Shown: positions 17,292 through 26,033 of the stretch, one piece after another
Layout of the letters: each line of letters begins with the position of its first letter
Position numbering within the stretch: the first letter of the stretch is position 1
Assembly (NCBI RefSeq): GCF_001469875.2
Contig: NZ_LOPW02000017.1
Location: 251,908-315,907, forward strand
DNA: 64,000 nucleotides
Origin: Haloferax marisrubri
GTDB taxonomy: Archaea; Halobacteriota; Halobacteria; Halobacteriales; Haloferacaceae
Direction: 5' to 3'
Notes under the pieces: model-generated
The model's input: the letters and a program-made list of their open reading frames with translations, nothing else
Database searches by the model: none
What the model was told of the DNA's origin: nothing
Program-made: the position numbers and the translations under genes

Positions 17292-17816
17292 ATGGAATCG
17301 CCGCCCACCTCCGACCCCGGCCCCAACCCCGACCCCTCCGCCGCCGCGTCCGCGTCCGGCCTCCGCGACCGCCTCGAAGCGACCTTCTGGGAGCGCCACG
17401 CCAACCCGTGGAGCGTCGGCACGCGCATCCTCGTCTACCCGGTGTTGATGTACGCCGTCTACCGACGGGACCGCCGACTCTTTCTCGCCGCCCTCGCGTT
17501 CACCGCGGTCAATCCGGTGTTGTTCCCGCGGCCCGCGCGCACGGACACCTACCTCAGTCGAATCGTCCTCGCCGAGCGCGAGTGGCTCGACGCCGAGCGC
17601 GGGACGATGGGCCTCGACTACCCGAACGTGCTCAATGTCCTCAACGTCCCGGTCACGCTCTACGCCTTCGTCTCGGCGATACGGCGCAGGCCGGTCGGCA
17701 CGCTCCTCGGCACGCTCGGCGTGATGGCCCTCAAACTCTGGTGGGTCGATGCCATCGTAAAGGAGACGGGCGTGACGGGTCGCGGCCCCGACCCCGACTC
17801 CGACTCAGCGGAGTGA
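17292..17816 (+). CDS. Uncharacterised membrane-associated protein (DUF6653-like)
   Basis: The protein has 174 residues. A proline-rich N-terminus is followed by LEATFWERHANPWSVGTR (about residues 28-45), a motif of an uncharacterised family that I believe is DUF6653. Three hydrophobic stretches follow (ILVYPVLMYAVY, LFLAALAFTAVNPVLF, and VLNVPVTLYAFVSAI with LLGTLGVMALKLWWV), suggesting a small membrane protein. The start is the first ATG before the conserved part. Its last 12 bp overlap the 3' end of the phosphodiesterase gene on the other strand. Function is unknown. Confidence 0.7.
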   Translation: MESPPTSDPGPNPDPSAAASASGLRDRLEATFWERHANPWSVGTRILVYPVLMYAVYRRDRRLFLAALAFTAVNPVLFPRPARTDTYLSRIVLAEREWLDAERGTMGLDYPNVLNVLNVPVTLYAFVSAIRRRPVGTLLGTLGVMALKLWWVDAIVKETGVTGRGPDPDSDSAE

Positions 17817-19046
17817 GTCCAGCGTCGCCGTGGCGAACGGAATCAGCATCTCGTCGGGGTGGAGGCCGCCGTGCATGGCGACGAAACCGAGGTTCCCCGG
17901 TTCCTCGTCGCCGTACCAGACGCCGAGGTCGCGGTGGACGACCACGAGGTCGCCGAGGCGTCGCTCGAACGTCGGCGAGGGCTCGGGACCGAACAGCCCC
18001 CGCTCTAACACCTCGCGCTTCCGGAACACCCGCGCGTCCAACTCGGTCGTGAGCAGGTCGTAGACGGGGTCGATTCGCTCGTCCCGCAGGTGGAGGTGGA
18101 CGTTCCGCGGGCTTCCCGAGAACCGAACTGGCGTCCCGTCCGTGAGCGTCCGCAGGTCCGAGACGAGGTCGAACGGCGGTTCCGAGAGGTCGGGGTTGCG
18201 CTCGGGGTCGGTGTCGACGAGGCCGTGGTCGGCGGTGACGCAGACGAGCGTCTCGCCCGCGTCTTCGTCGTCGGTCGTTTCGGCGAGCGTCGCTATCGCG
18301 TCTTCCACGCGGGCGAACGTCTCGGCGGCCGTCTCGCGGTACGCCGCTGAATCGACGCCCTCGCCGTGCGCCACGGCGTCTGTCTGCGGGAGGTACGCGA
18401 AGACGTACGACGGGTCCGCGGCCGAGTCGGCGGCCTCGGCGAAGGCGTCCGAAAAGGTCGAGAGGTCCTCCGGGTCGTAGGTGTGCGGGACCGTCCCCTC
18501 GGACGGGAACGGCGTCACGTGGTGCGCCTCGACGCCCGCGTCGGCGAGGTCGGGGTAGACGCTCTCGCAGTCGGCCACGTCGCCGCGGTCGAGTCGCTCC
18601 GGTTCGGTGCCGTCCTTCCGGAGGAAGGGCAACGCCTCGAACATCTCGTCGGCGTCGGGGTCGTAGACGTTCCAGCCGACGACGCCGTGCTCCGACGGCA
18701 ACGCCCCCGAGTGGAACGTGTTCATCGCGGCGGCCGTCTCCGAGGGGGAGACGGAGGTGAGCGGCGTGACGCGACCCGCGCGCTCGAACTCGCGGAGGAA
18801 GGGAATCCGGTCGCGCTCGCCGTCCCACTGGGCGAGGCCGAAGCCGTCGACGAGAAAGACGACCACCTGCGACACGTCGTCGTAGCCCTCGGTCGCCGAC
18901 GCGGGGAGTCGCGGCCCGACATCCGCGCCGAGCAGGTCGGCGACGGTCCCCGGAATCCGCGAGAAACACCAGTCGTCGTAGGCCGGCAGGAGGTAGTCAC
19001 CGTCCGACTGTCGCTCGCGGAGCGCCTGCGCGTCGGCGTCGAACAT
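17805..19046 (-). CDS. Type I phosphodiesterase/nucleotide pyrophosphatase-like hydrolase
   Basis: A 413-residue member of the alkaline phosphatase superfamily. Metal and nucleophile positions are visible: VVFLVDGFG (first Asp), SPSETAAAMNTFHSGALPSEHG (likely nucleophile Ser/Thr region), LPQTDAVAHG (Asp and His), VTADHGLVDT (Asp-His) and AMHGGLHPDEM (His). The family hydrolyses phosphodiester or phosphomonoester bonds in nucleotides, lipids or phosphonates; the substrate here is unknown. No signal peptide is seen, so it appears cytoplasmic. It is transcribed alone and converges on the DUF6653-like gene. Confidence 0.85.
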   Translation of the reverse strand: MFDADAQALRERQSDGDYLLPAYDDWCFSRIPGTVADLLGADVGPRLPASATEGYDDVSQVVVFLVDGFGLAQWDGERDRIPFLREFERAGRVTPLTSVSPSETAAAMNTFHSGALPSEHGVVGWNVYDPDADEMFEALPFLRKDGTEPERLDRGDVADCESVYPDLADAGVEAHHVTPFPSEGTVPHTYDPEDLSTFSDAFAEAADSAADPSYVFAYLPQTDAVAHGEGVDSAAYRETAAETFARVEDAIATLAETTDDEDAGETLVCVTADHGLVDTDPERNPDLSEPPFDLVSDLRTLTDGTPVRFSGSPRNVHLHLRDERIDPVYDLLTTELDARVFRKREVLERGLFGPEPSPTFERRLGDLVVVHRDLGVWYGDEEPGNLGFVAMHGGLHPDEMLIPFATATLDSLR

Positions 19047-19112
19047 ACCACCGTCGGCGTCCGGGCGGGCGAAAAAGGTTCCGTCCGGACGGGTCGTTGT
19101 CGGGTCGCGCCC

Positions 19113-20405
19113 TCAGTGCTCGGTCATGTCGGCTCCGAGGTCGCGCATCGCCTCGAAGAAGTTCGGGAACGACACGTCCACGTGCTCGCTGCCCGCAATC
19201 GTCGTCTCGCCGTCCGCGACGAGGCCGGCGACCGCGAGCGACATGACGATGCGGTGGTCGCCGCGGCCGTCGACCGCCGCGCCGACGAGGTCGGTCTCGC
19301 CGCCGTGAATCGTGAGGCGGTCCTGTTGTTCGGTGACGTTCGCGCCCATCTCCGCGAGTTCCTCCGCCATCGCGCTCACGCGGTCGGTCTCCTTGAATCG
19401 GACGTGCTCGCAGTTCTCGATGACCGTGTCGCCGTCGGCGATAGCGCCGAGGACCGCGATGGTCGGGAGCAGGTCGGGCGTATCGCCCACGTCCACGGTC
19501 GTGCCGGTGAGGTCGGCCGCGGAGACGGTCAGTTCGCCCGCCGCTTCGTCCCACTCGACCGTCGCGCCCATGTCGCGGACGATATCGACGATGGCGCTGT
19601 CGCCCTGTGCGGACGGTCGCGCGCCCTCGATGACGACGTCCTCGCCCTCCGCGCCCGCGACCGCGCCGGCCGCGAGCAGGTACGAGATAGACGAGAAGTC
19701 GCCGGGGACGCTGTACGCGCCGCCCTCGGGGGCGTACGACTGGCCGCCGGGGACCGAAAAGCCGTCGTCGGTCCGGGTCGCTTCCACGCCGAAGTCGGCG
19801 AGGAGTTCGAGCGTGATATCGACGTACGGCGAGGACTTGAGTTCGGTCGTGAGTTCCACGTCGATGCCCTCCTCTGTGACCGCACCGGCCATGAGGAGCG
19901 CGGTGATGAACTGCGAGGACACGTCGCCGGGAATCTCGACGGTGCCGCCGGTCATGCCGTCGCCGACGACGAGCGGGGCCTGCCCGTTTCGGCGCGTGCT
20001 CTCGGCGCGGCCGTCGAGGTCGAAGACGGCGTCGAGAAGCGGGCCGTGGGGCCGCGAGCGGAGCGAGGCGTCGCCCGTGAGGACCGTCAGGCCCTCGCCG
20101 AGGGCCGCACAGCCGGTGACGAGGCGCATCGTCGTCCCCGAGTTCTCGCAGTTGACCACGTCGTCGGGCGTGCCCGGACGGCCGCCGAAGCCGGTGACTT
20201 CGACCGTCTGGCCGTCGCGGTCGACCGACCCGCCGAAGGCCTCGACCGCGCGCATGGTCGCCTTCGTGTCGGCGCTGACGAGCGCGTCGCGGACGACCGC
20301 TTCGTCGCTGTAGCCCGCGGCGAGGACGGCTCTGTGGGTGTAACTCTTCGACGGCGGCGCTCGGGTTCGTCCGGCGACCCGAGACGGGGAGACGTGCGCG
20401 TCCAT
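19113..20405 (-). CDS. aroA: 3-phosphoshikimate 1-carboxyvinyltransferase (EPSP synthase)
   Basis: The protein has 430 residues, the family norm. It adds enolpyruvate from PEP to shikimate 3-phosphate. The N-terminal [15 protein letters not shown] carries the substrate-binding Lys-Ser. [14 protein letters not shown] is the conserved GTTMRL region, and [33 protein letters not shown] and [13 protein letters not shown] follow in order. The start at 20405 is taken because it begins the conserved fold; longer in-frame starts would add an unconserved extension. A perfect 8+8 bp inverted repeat sits 19 bp upstream of the ATG. Confidence 0.95.
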   Translation of the reverse strand: MDAHVSPSRVAGRTRAPPSKSYTHRAVLAAGYSDEAVVRDALVSADTKATMRAVEAFGGSVDRDGQTVEVTGFGGRPGTPDDVVNCENSGTTMRLVTGCAALGEGLTVLTGDASLRSRPHGPLLDAVFDLDGRAESTRRNGQAPLVVGDGMTGGTVEIPGDVSSQFITALLMAGAVTEEGIDVELTTELKSSPYVDITLELLADFGVEATRTDDGFSVPGGQSYAPEGGAYSVPGDFSSISYLLAAGAVAGAEGEDVVIEGARPSAQGDSAIVDIVRDMGATVEWDEAAGELTVSAADLTGTTVDVGDTPDLLPTIAVLGAIADGDTVIENCEHVRFKETDRVSAMAEELAEMGANVTEQQDRLTIHGGETDLVGAAVDGRGDHRIVMSLAVAGLVADGETTIAGSEHVDVSFPNFFEAMRDLGADMTEH

Positions 20406-20423
20406 ACGCGAGGGGTCGGCAGG

Positions 20424-20445
20424 GTCCGGTATCAGGGTACCGGAC
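20424..20445 (-). promoter_or_regulatory. Inverted repeat in the aroA upstream region; 20406-20728 otherwise empty
   Basis: GTCCGGTA and TACCGGAC are perfect 8-bp arms separated by 6 bp. The centre lies 30 bp before the aroA start, where a leaderless promoter would have its TATA element. If transcription instead starts from a TATA-like word near 20513-20521, the repeat would be a hairpin in an RNA leader of about 80 nt. The remaining sequence up to 20728 shows no supported gene, only the TATA box of the M24 peptidase gene (20697-20707). Confidence 0.5.
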
Positions 20446-20728
20446 GCGGCGACGTTCTCCCGGACGGTGACGGCGGCGCGGTCGCTCGGTTTCGTGTCCG
20501 CCAACAAACATATACCGTGAGCGAGCGTACTGTCTTCGGGATGGACGCCGCGGTCGGTCCGGGCGAACGCGACGCCGACTCGCGCGGCTCTCTGCGGCCG
20601 CTCGCGGCGCGTTCCGGCGGCGAACTCGCGACACGTCTCCCGCCCGAAGAGGCGCGTCGCGGGGCCGATACCGGAACCCGCCGACCGCGACGCGAGAGCT
20701 TTACTACCGGCCGGGCGAACCCCGGAGT

Positions 20729-21904
20729 ATGGAACCCGATTTCTCACCGCTGGCCGAGTTCCTCGGCGACGAGTTCGACGGCTATCTCATCTCGGCCGAC
20801 GGGAGCGACTCCAACCAGCTGTATCTCTCTGGGTTCGACGCGCCGGACCCGTACGTGACGCTCTACACGCCGGCGGGCATCCACCTCCTCGTCTCGACGC
20901 TGGAGTTCGGCCGCGCGAAGAAAGAGAGCCGCGCCGACACCGTCTCGCGGCTCTCCGACTACGACTACCGCGACAAACACGCCGAACACGGCGCAGTCGT
21001 CGGAAAGGCGAAGACGGTCGCGGCGTTCCTCGCCGACCACGACGTCGGCTCGCTCGCGGTCCCCGCGGACTTCCCGCTCGGCACCGCCGACGCCCTGCGC
21101 GACGAGGGTGTCGCGGTCGAGGCCGAGACCGACGACGTGCTCACGAACATCCGCGCGGTGAAGACCGACGAGGAGGTCGAGCACGTCCACGCCGCACAGG
21201 ACGCCAACGAGGCCGCGATGCGCGCCGCCGAAGGCCTCATCCGCGACGCCGACGTGGCCGACGACGGCACGCTCACGTACGAAGGCGAGCCGCTGACGAG
21301 CGAGCGCGTCAAGGAGGAAATCGAGGTGACGCTCCTGCGACACGGTTGCGCCCTCGACGAGACCATCGTCGCATGCGGGGCCGACGCCGCCGACCCGCAC
21401 GACCGCGGGAGCGGCCCGCTCCGGGCCGACGAGGCCGTCATCATCGACATCTTCCCGCGCGACAAGGAGACGAAGTACAACGGCGACATGACCCGGACGT
21501 TCGTGAAAGGCGAGCCATCGCCCGAAATCCGGGAGTGGTTCGACCTCACCGAGGAGGCGTTCGAGGCCGCCCTCGACGCCGTCGAACCGGGCGCGACCGG
21601 AGCCGACGTCCACGACGCCGTCTGCGACGTGTACGAGGCGGCCGGCGAGAGCACGCTCCGCGCGGACCCCTCGGCGGAGACCGGCTTCATCCACAGCACG
21701 GGCCACGGCGTCGGCCTCGACGTGCACGAACTCCCGTCGCTGAGCCCGAGCGGCGAGGAGCTTCGACCCGGTCACGTCATCACCATCGAGCCGGGGCTGT
21801 ACGACCCCGACATCGGCGGCGTCAGAATCGAGGACCTCGTCGTCGTCACCGAGGACGGCTACGAGAACCTGACGGACTACCCGGTCGAACTCGTCGTCGA
21901 GTAG
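20729..21904 (+). CDS. pepQ: Xaa-Pro dipeptidase-like M24 peptidase
   Basis: The protein has 391 residues. The N-terminal half (about 1-150) is a creatinase-like domain and the C-terminal half is the pita-bread metallopeptidase. All five dinuclear-metal ligands are present: Asp in VIIDIFPRD, Asp in YNGDMTRTF, His in [15 protein letters not shown], Glu in VITIEPGLY and Glu in [10 protein letters not shown]. It removes residues from peptides with proline in the second position; aminopeptidase versus dipeptidase activity cannot be decided. The ATG is 27 bp after a TATA-like CTTTACTACC. It is a single-gene unit. Confidence 0.88.
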   Translation: MEPDFSPLAEFLGDEFDGYLISADGSDSNQLYLSGFDAPDPYVTLYTPAGIHLLVSTLEFGRAKKESRADTVSRLSDYDYRDKHAEHGAVVGKAKTVAAFLADHDVGSLAVPADFPLGTADALRDEGVAVEAETDDVLTNIRAVKTDEEVEHVHAAQDANEAAMRAAEGLIRDADVADDGTLTYEGEPLTSERVKEEIEVTLLRHGCALDETIVACGADAADPHDRGSGPLRADEAVIIDIFPRDKETKYNGDMTRTFVKGEPSPEIREWFDLTEEAFEAALDAVEPGATGADVHDAVCDVYEAAGESTLRADPSAETGFIHSTGHGVGLDVHELPSLSPSGEELRPGHVITIEPGLYDPDIGGVRIEDLVVVTEDGYENLTDYPVELVVE

Positions 21905-21971
21905 CCGGCGCGAGCGCGCGGAATCGGAACGAACGCCGAATCCGAATCCGAATCGGTGTCGACGGAGAAAA

Positions 21972-22493
21972 TCAGCTGTCGAGGGCGTTGTCGCCGGTCG
22001 AGCCGCAAGCGGCGGGCGCGTCGGTCCAGCCGGAGTTGGCCTCGCGCCACTGTTTCAGCAGGTCTTCCAGCGCGTCGCCCGTCTCGGGCGTGAGTACGCC
22101 CGCCGCCTGCCGGACGACGGTCCCGTCTTCGATGAGAAGCGCGTAGATGTTGCCCTCGCCGAGCAGTCCGAGGCGGCGCTGGAGCGCGGTCTTGTCCACC
22201 CGCGCGATGAGCGCGTTGTCGTGGGGACGGCTCCGGGCGGCACCGGGCGACATCCCGCCGCCGGACATCGGCGGCATCATCCCGCTCCGCCCGCCGAGGA
22301 CGAGCAGTTCGTAGTACTCGAAGTGCCCGTACGTCTCGCACAACTCCTTCGCGTACCCGCGCCACGACCCGACCAGCGACTGCTGGCGGCGGTCGAAACT
22401 GATGAGCACGAGCGTCTGTTCACCCTCTAAGTCGTCGGGAAGGACGACCTTCTGACCGCTCGTGTCTCGTGTCGGGAGGCGAGGGAACTCCAT
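21972..22493 (-). CDS. Redoxin-like thioredoxin-fold protein without CxxC
   Basis: The protein has 173 residues. The N-terminus (FPRLPTRDTSGQKVVLPDDLEGEQTLVLISFDRRQQ) resembles peroxiredoxin/ATP10-type redoxins, and the C-terminal part (RVDKTALQRRLGLLGEGNIYALLIEDGTVVRQAAG) is a thioredoxin-fold strand-turn-strand. The usual active-site cysteine is replaced, with only isolated cysteines elsewhere. A methionine-rich loop (GMMPPMSGGGM) is in the middle and could bind copper or be disordered. It directly follows a 32-residue ORF by 3 bp and has a second TATA-like element of its own (22515-22524). Not a proven oxidoreductase. Confidence 0.6.
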   Translation of the reverse strand: MEFPRLPTRDTSGQKVVLPDDLEGEQTLVLISFDRRQQSLVGSWRGYAKELCETYGHFEYYELLVLGGRSGMMPPMSGGGMSPGAARSRPHDNALIARVDKTALQRRLGLLGEGNIYALLIEDGTVVRQAAGVLTPETGDALEDLLKQWREANSGWTDAPAACGSTGDNALDS

Positions 22494-22496
22494 GGA

Positions 22497-22595
22497 CTAG
22501 GCGATTCCCCACCAGTAGATAAGTCTAATTGCCGATTCGAAAAACCGTCGCGTCGAGAAGAACGTCTCTCTGGCTGCGACGATGCGTGAACTCAT
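22497..22595 (-). CDS. Putative 32-residue microprotein upstream of the redoxin-like gene
   Basis: The frame starts at ATG 22595 and its stop is 3 bp before the redoxin-like start. The peptide begins MSSRIVAARETFFSTRRFFE and ends in an aromatic hydrophobic tail (IRLIYWWGIA). Read on the minus strand, TTTATAT (22619-22626) is a near-ideal TATA box with its centre 28 bp before the ATG, which predicts a leaderless start exactly here. The short spacing suggests co-transcription with the redoxin-like gene. The basic, aromatic composition could suit membrane association. No homologue is known to me. Confidence 0.5.
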   Translation of the reverse strand: MSSRIVAARETFFSTRRFFESAIRLIYWWGIA

Positions 22596-22662
22596 CTCGC
22601 GTGGTTTCTAGTTCACTCGATATAAACGTCCGCCTCCGAGTCTCAGCGCCGATAACCGGCGG

Positions 22663-23508
22663 TCAGCGCTCGTAGTCCGGGTCGAACAGTTGGGCCGACA
22701 TCGGCCCCGGTTCGCTGCCCTCGACGACGGCGTACGACGAGAGGTCGTCGACGCCCGCTTCGGACAGCAGTTCCTCGTCGTAGAACGCGTTGCCGGTGCA
22801 GTCGGTCGGGTCGCGCGAGAACAGTTCGGCGACGGCGTCGCACATTATCTGCGGGGTGCGCCAGTCCTCGGGCGTGCCCATCCCGAAGTGTCGCGTCGCC
22901 TCGGACTCGATGGCGGCGACCGGCCACAGCGCGTTCACGCCGATGTCGTCGGCGTCGAGTTCGCCCGCGAGCGACTGCGCGATGAACGTCATGCCGTACT
23001 TCGAGAGCGCGTAGGCGACCTTGCCCGGCGCGGGCCGGGCGGGCATCGGTGGTGAGAAGGTGACGACGTGGGCGTGGTCGCTCTCGCGAAGGTGCGGGAG
23101 TGCGGCGTGCGTGGTCGCGTACGCCCCGCGGGCGTTCACGTCCATGAGGAGGTCGAACCGCTTCGGCGGCGTGTCCTCGAAACCGGCGATGTGAATCGCG
23201 CCCGCGTTGTTGACGACGAAGTCGATGCCGCCGAAGGCGTCGACCGTCTCGTCGATGGCCGTCTGCACCGAGTCGTCGTCGCGCACGTCGAGTTGACACC
23301 AGATGGAGTTGCCGCCGCGCTCGCGTATCTCCTCCGTCGTCTCGACGATGGTCCCGGGGAGGTCCTCGCGCCCGTCGACGGTCTTGCCCGTCGAGACGAC
23401 GTTCGCGCCCCGGTCGGCCAAGTCGAGGGCGATGGCCTTCCCGATACCGCGACTGGTTCCCGTGATGAAGGCCGTCCGACCCTCGAAATCCACATCATCG
23501 AATGCCAT
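22663..23508 (-). CDS. Short-chain dehydrogenase/reductase (HSDL2-like)
   Basis: The protein has 281 residues. The nucleotide motif TGTSRGIGKAIAL is at residue 16, NNAG at about 97, and the catalytic tyrosine-lysine in VAYALSKYGM (YxxxK), with the serine in VVTFSPP. The fused stretch after the core (NALWPVAAIESEATRHFGMGTPEDWRTPQIMCDA) resembles the hydroxysteroid-dehydrogenase-like 2 group, whose substrate is not established. NAD(P)-dependent oxidation or reduction of a carbonyl is expected. The gap to the microprotein downstream (22596-22662) holds no gene, and the divergent tyrA starts 145 bp upstream. Confidence 0.85.
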   Translation of the reverse strand: MAFDDVDFEGRTAFITGTSRGIGKAIALDLADRGANVVSTGKTVDGREDLPGTIVETTEEIRERGGNSIWCQLDVRDDDSVQTAIDETVDAFGGIDFVVNNAGAIHIAGFEDTPPKRFDLLMDVNARGAYATTHAALPHLRESDHAHVVTFSPPMPARPAPGKVAYALSKYGMTFIAQSLAGELDADDIGVNALWPVAAIESEATRHFGMGTPEDWRTPQIMCDAVAELFSRDPTDCTGNAFYDEELLSEAGVDDLSSYAVVEGSEPGPMSAQLFDPDYER

Positions 23509-23653
23509 AGTTTCCTATCGGCCATCGACCACTTGATGGTTCGTACACCGGGAGTCGGTTGAACGTGGTTTGCGGGTCGGGCGCGGGCGGCCGTCTCGCC
23601 ACACCCGCCGCCACCGATTCCCTTTTGCCCGCCGCACCTCCACACCCGTACCG

Positions 23654-24457
23654 ATGGACGTGCTCATCGTCGGCGCGGGCGCAATGGGACGCTGGTTCGG
23701 CCGCACCGTCGACGCCGACCTCGTGTTCGCCGACGCGGACCCCGAGAGCGCGGTCGCCGCAGCGGACGCGCTGGGCGGGCGGGCGGTCCCGCTGGACGGC
23801 GACGAGCGATTCGACGTGGTCTGTCTCGCGGTCCCGATGCGGCTCGCGGCCGACGCCGTCGCCGACAACGCCCACCGCGCGGACGCCGCGATGTGCGACG
23901 TGACCGGCGCGATGGGATCTCCGGTGGCGGCGATGCGCGACCACCTCCCCGACCGCGAGCGCCTCAGCCTGCATCCGCTTTTCGCCCCGCACAACGCCCC
24001 CGGTAACGTCGCCGCCGTCGCCGACGAACCGGGCACCTACACCGACGCCCTGCTCGCCGACCTCGACGCGGCCGGCAACCGCGTCTTCGAGACGACGCCC
24101 GAGGAACACGACGCGGCGATGGAGACGGTGCAGGCGGCCGCCCACGCCGCCGTCCTCTCGTTCGGCCTCGCCGCCGACGACGTGCGCGAGGAGTTCGCCA
24201 CGCCGATTTCGGCCGCGCTCGACGAACTGGTCGCCTCCGTCTCCGGCGGTACCCCGCGCGTGTACGCGGACATCCAATCGTCGTTCGGCGACGGGGCCGA
24301 CCGCGTCGCCGACGCGGCCCGCGACCTCGCGGCGGCCGACGACGAGGCGTTCGCCGACCTCTACCGGCGCGTCTCTCGCGGCGACGACGTGCCCGGCGAC
24401 TCGGCCCCGAGCGACGACGACCGCGACCAGACCGACAAGCACGACCCTATCGAGTGA
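23654..24457 (+). CDS. tyrA: Prephenate dehydrogenase
   Basis: The protein has 267 residues. It oxidatively decarboxylates prephenate to 4-hydroxyphenylpyruvate for tyrosine synthesis. The N-terminal Rossmann motif MDVLIVGAGAMGRWFG binds NAD(P). The short form lacks a chorismate mutase or ACT domain; a separate mutase gene occurs at 31830. LHPLFAPHNAP is the prephenate-site segment with a conserved His. The ATG at 23654 begins the Rossmann strand and is chosen over upstream starts. It probably forms a unit with the Rsm22-like gene 88 bp downstream. Confidence 0.87.
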   Translation: MDVLIVGAGAMGRWFGRTVDADLVFADADPESAVAAADALGGRAVPLDGDERFDVVCLAVPMRLAADAVADNAHRADAAMCDVTGAMGSPVAAMRDHLPDRERLSLHPLFAPHNAPGNVAAVADEPGTYTDALLADLDAAGNRVFETTPEEHDAAMETVQAAAHAAVLSFGLAADDVREEFATPISAALDELVASVSGGTPRVYADIQSSFGDGADRVADAARDLAAADDEAFADLYRRVSRGDDVPGDSAPSDDDRDQTDKHDPIE

Positions 24458-24545
24458 CGAGTGAAGGGAGACACCGACGCCGACGCCCCGCCGCGGGCCC
24501 GATTCCCGCCGCGCGGGCGACGGCGACTCGCTCCACAGCCCACCG

Positions 24546-25949
24546 ATGATAGACAGAGACGCCGTCCGCGACAACGCGAAGTACCTCAGAAACGTCCGCC
24601 CCATCGACCCCGACGAGATAGCCGAGTACATCGAGGGCGCGCCGCACCCCGCCGTGGTGAAACAGACGCTCCGCGAGGAGGCCCACGACCTCGGCCTGTT
24701 CGAGCGCGACGACGGCACGTTCGTCCCCGCGAACGACGACCCCGCGCCGTTCCAGAACTGGTCGCCCGCGGCCTTCCCCGACGACTACTCCTTCGCCCTC
24801 GAAGACCTGCTCATCGGGCGCTACGGCGCGAACTGGCACGTCGGCGAGTCCGGCGACCGCCTCCGGGAACGCGTCCGCCAACTCAAGGAGGACTACTACC
24901 GAGGCAACCCCGTCGAGTACGACGAGGACGCCGCGCTCGGCTACGGGATATACCACCTCCCGGACTACTACGCGGCCGTCGGCTACGTCCTCTCTGACCT
25001 CGCCGAACGGAGCCTGCTCCCGCGAAACCCCCGCGTGCTCGACGTGGGTGCCGGGACGGGCGGCCCCGCGCTCGGCCTCCACGACTACCTCCCCGACGAT
25101 TCCGTCGTGGACTACCACGCGGTCGAACCGAGCGCCTCCGCCGACGTGCTCGACCGGATGCTCGGTGAGACCCGCCGGAACTTCCGGACGACTGTCCACC
25201 GCGAGACCGCCGAGGCGTTCGACCCCGACGGCGAGTACGACGTCGTCCTCTTCGCCAGCGTCCTGAGCGAACTCGACGACCCCGTCGCGGTCGTCGAGAA
25301 GTACCTCGACGCCCTCGCGGACGACGGCACAATCGTCGCCATCGCGCCCGCCGACCGGAACACCAGCATCGGCCTCCGCGAGGTCGAACGCGAGGTCGCG
25401 CCGGCCGACGGCGACGTGACGGTGTACTCGCCGACGCTCCGCCTCTGGGACGGCTACGCGCCCTCGGACCGGGGGTGGTCGTTCGACGTGAAGCCCGACC
25501 TCGACGTGCCGGGGTTCCAGCGCCGCCTCGACGAGGGCCGCGACGGCGACGAGGACGAGGGCACCTTCGTCAACGTGGACGTGCAGTACTCCTACAGCGT
25601 CCTCCGCACCGACGGCGAGCGCCGCCTCGACGTACGCGGGAACCCCGCGCGGTTCGCCAAGATGGCCGAGATGGAGCGCCACGTCACGAACCGCATCGAC
25701 CTGCTGGCGGTCAAACTGAGCCACGACCTCTCGGAGGGGAACAACCAGGTGTTCAAAATCGGCGACGGGAGCGAGGCGGTCGACCACTACGCCGTCCGAA
25801 CCCGTGAGACCGTGCTGAACGCCGATGTGGCCGACGCCGACTACGGCGACGTGCTCGTCTTCGAGAACGTCCTCGCGCTCTGGAACGACGACGAAGAGGC
25901 GTACAACCTCGTCGTCGACGACGAGACGCTCGTGGACCGCGTCGCCTGA
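24546..25949 (+). CDS. Rsm22-like small-subunit methyltransferase family protein
   Basis: The protein has 467 residues. The N-terminal helical region (about 1-150) precedes a SAM-dependent methyltransferase core starting at PRVLDVGAGTGGPALGL (about residue 162), with VLFASVLSELDDP as the post-II motif. The order of elements matches the Rsm22 family, which in mitochondria acts on the small ribosomal subunit. The cysteine cluster common in many Rsm22 proteins is not apparent. The C-terminal 100 residues contain FAKMAEMERHVTNRIDLLAVKLSHDL. The target is unknown; rRNA or ribosome association is inferred from the family. Confidence 0.78.
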   Translation: MIDRDAVRDNAKYLRNVRPIDPDEIAEYIEGAPHPAVVKQTLREEAHDLGLFERDDGTFVPANDDPAPFQNWSPAAFPDDYSFALEDLLIGRYGANWHVGESGDRLRERVRQLKEDYYRGNPVEYDEDAALGYGIYHLPDYYAAVGYVLSDLAERSLLPRNPRVLDVGAGTGGPALGLHDYLPDDSVVDYHAVEPSASADVLDRMLGETRRNFRTTVHRETAEAFDPDGEYDVVLFASVLSELDDPVAVVEKYLDALADDGTIVAIAPADRNTSIGLREVEREVAPADGDVTVYSPTLRLWDGYAPSDRGWSFDVKPDLDVPGFQRRLDEGRDGDEDEGTFVNVDVQYSYSVLRTDGERRLDVRGNPARFAKMAEMERHVTNRIDLLAVKLSHDLSEGNNQVFKIGDGSEAVDHYAVRTRETVLNADVADADYGDVLVFENVLALWNDDEEAYNLVVDDETLVDRVA

Positions 25950-26033
25950 GCGGACCGCGTCGGCCGCCGCCGTTTCTCGGGACACGTTGCGTCCGACGGG
26001 TGGCTTTTTGCGCGCTCCGTCCCCAGTCGGACC

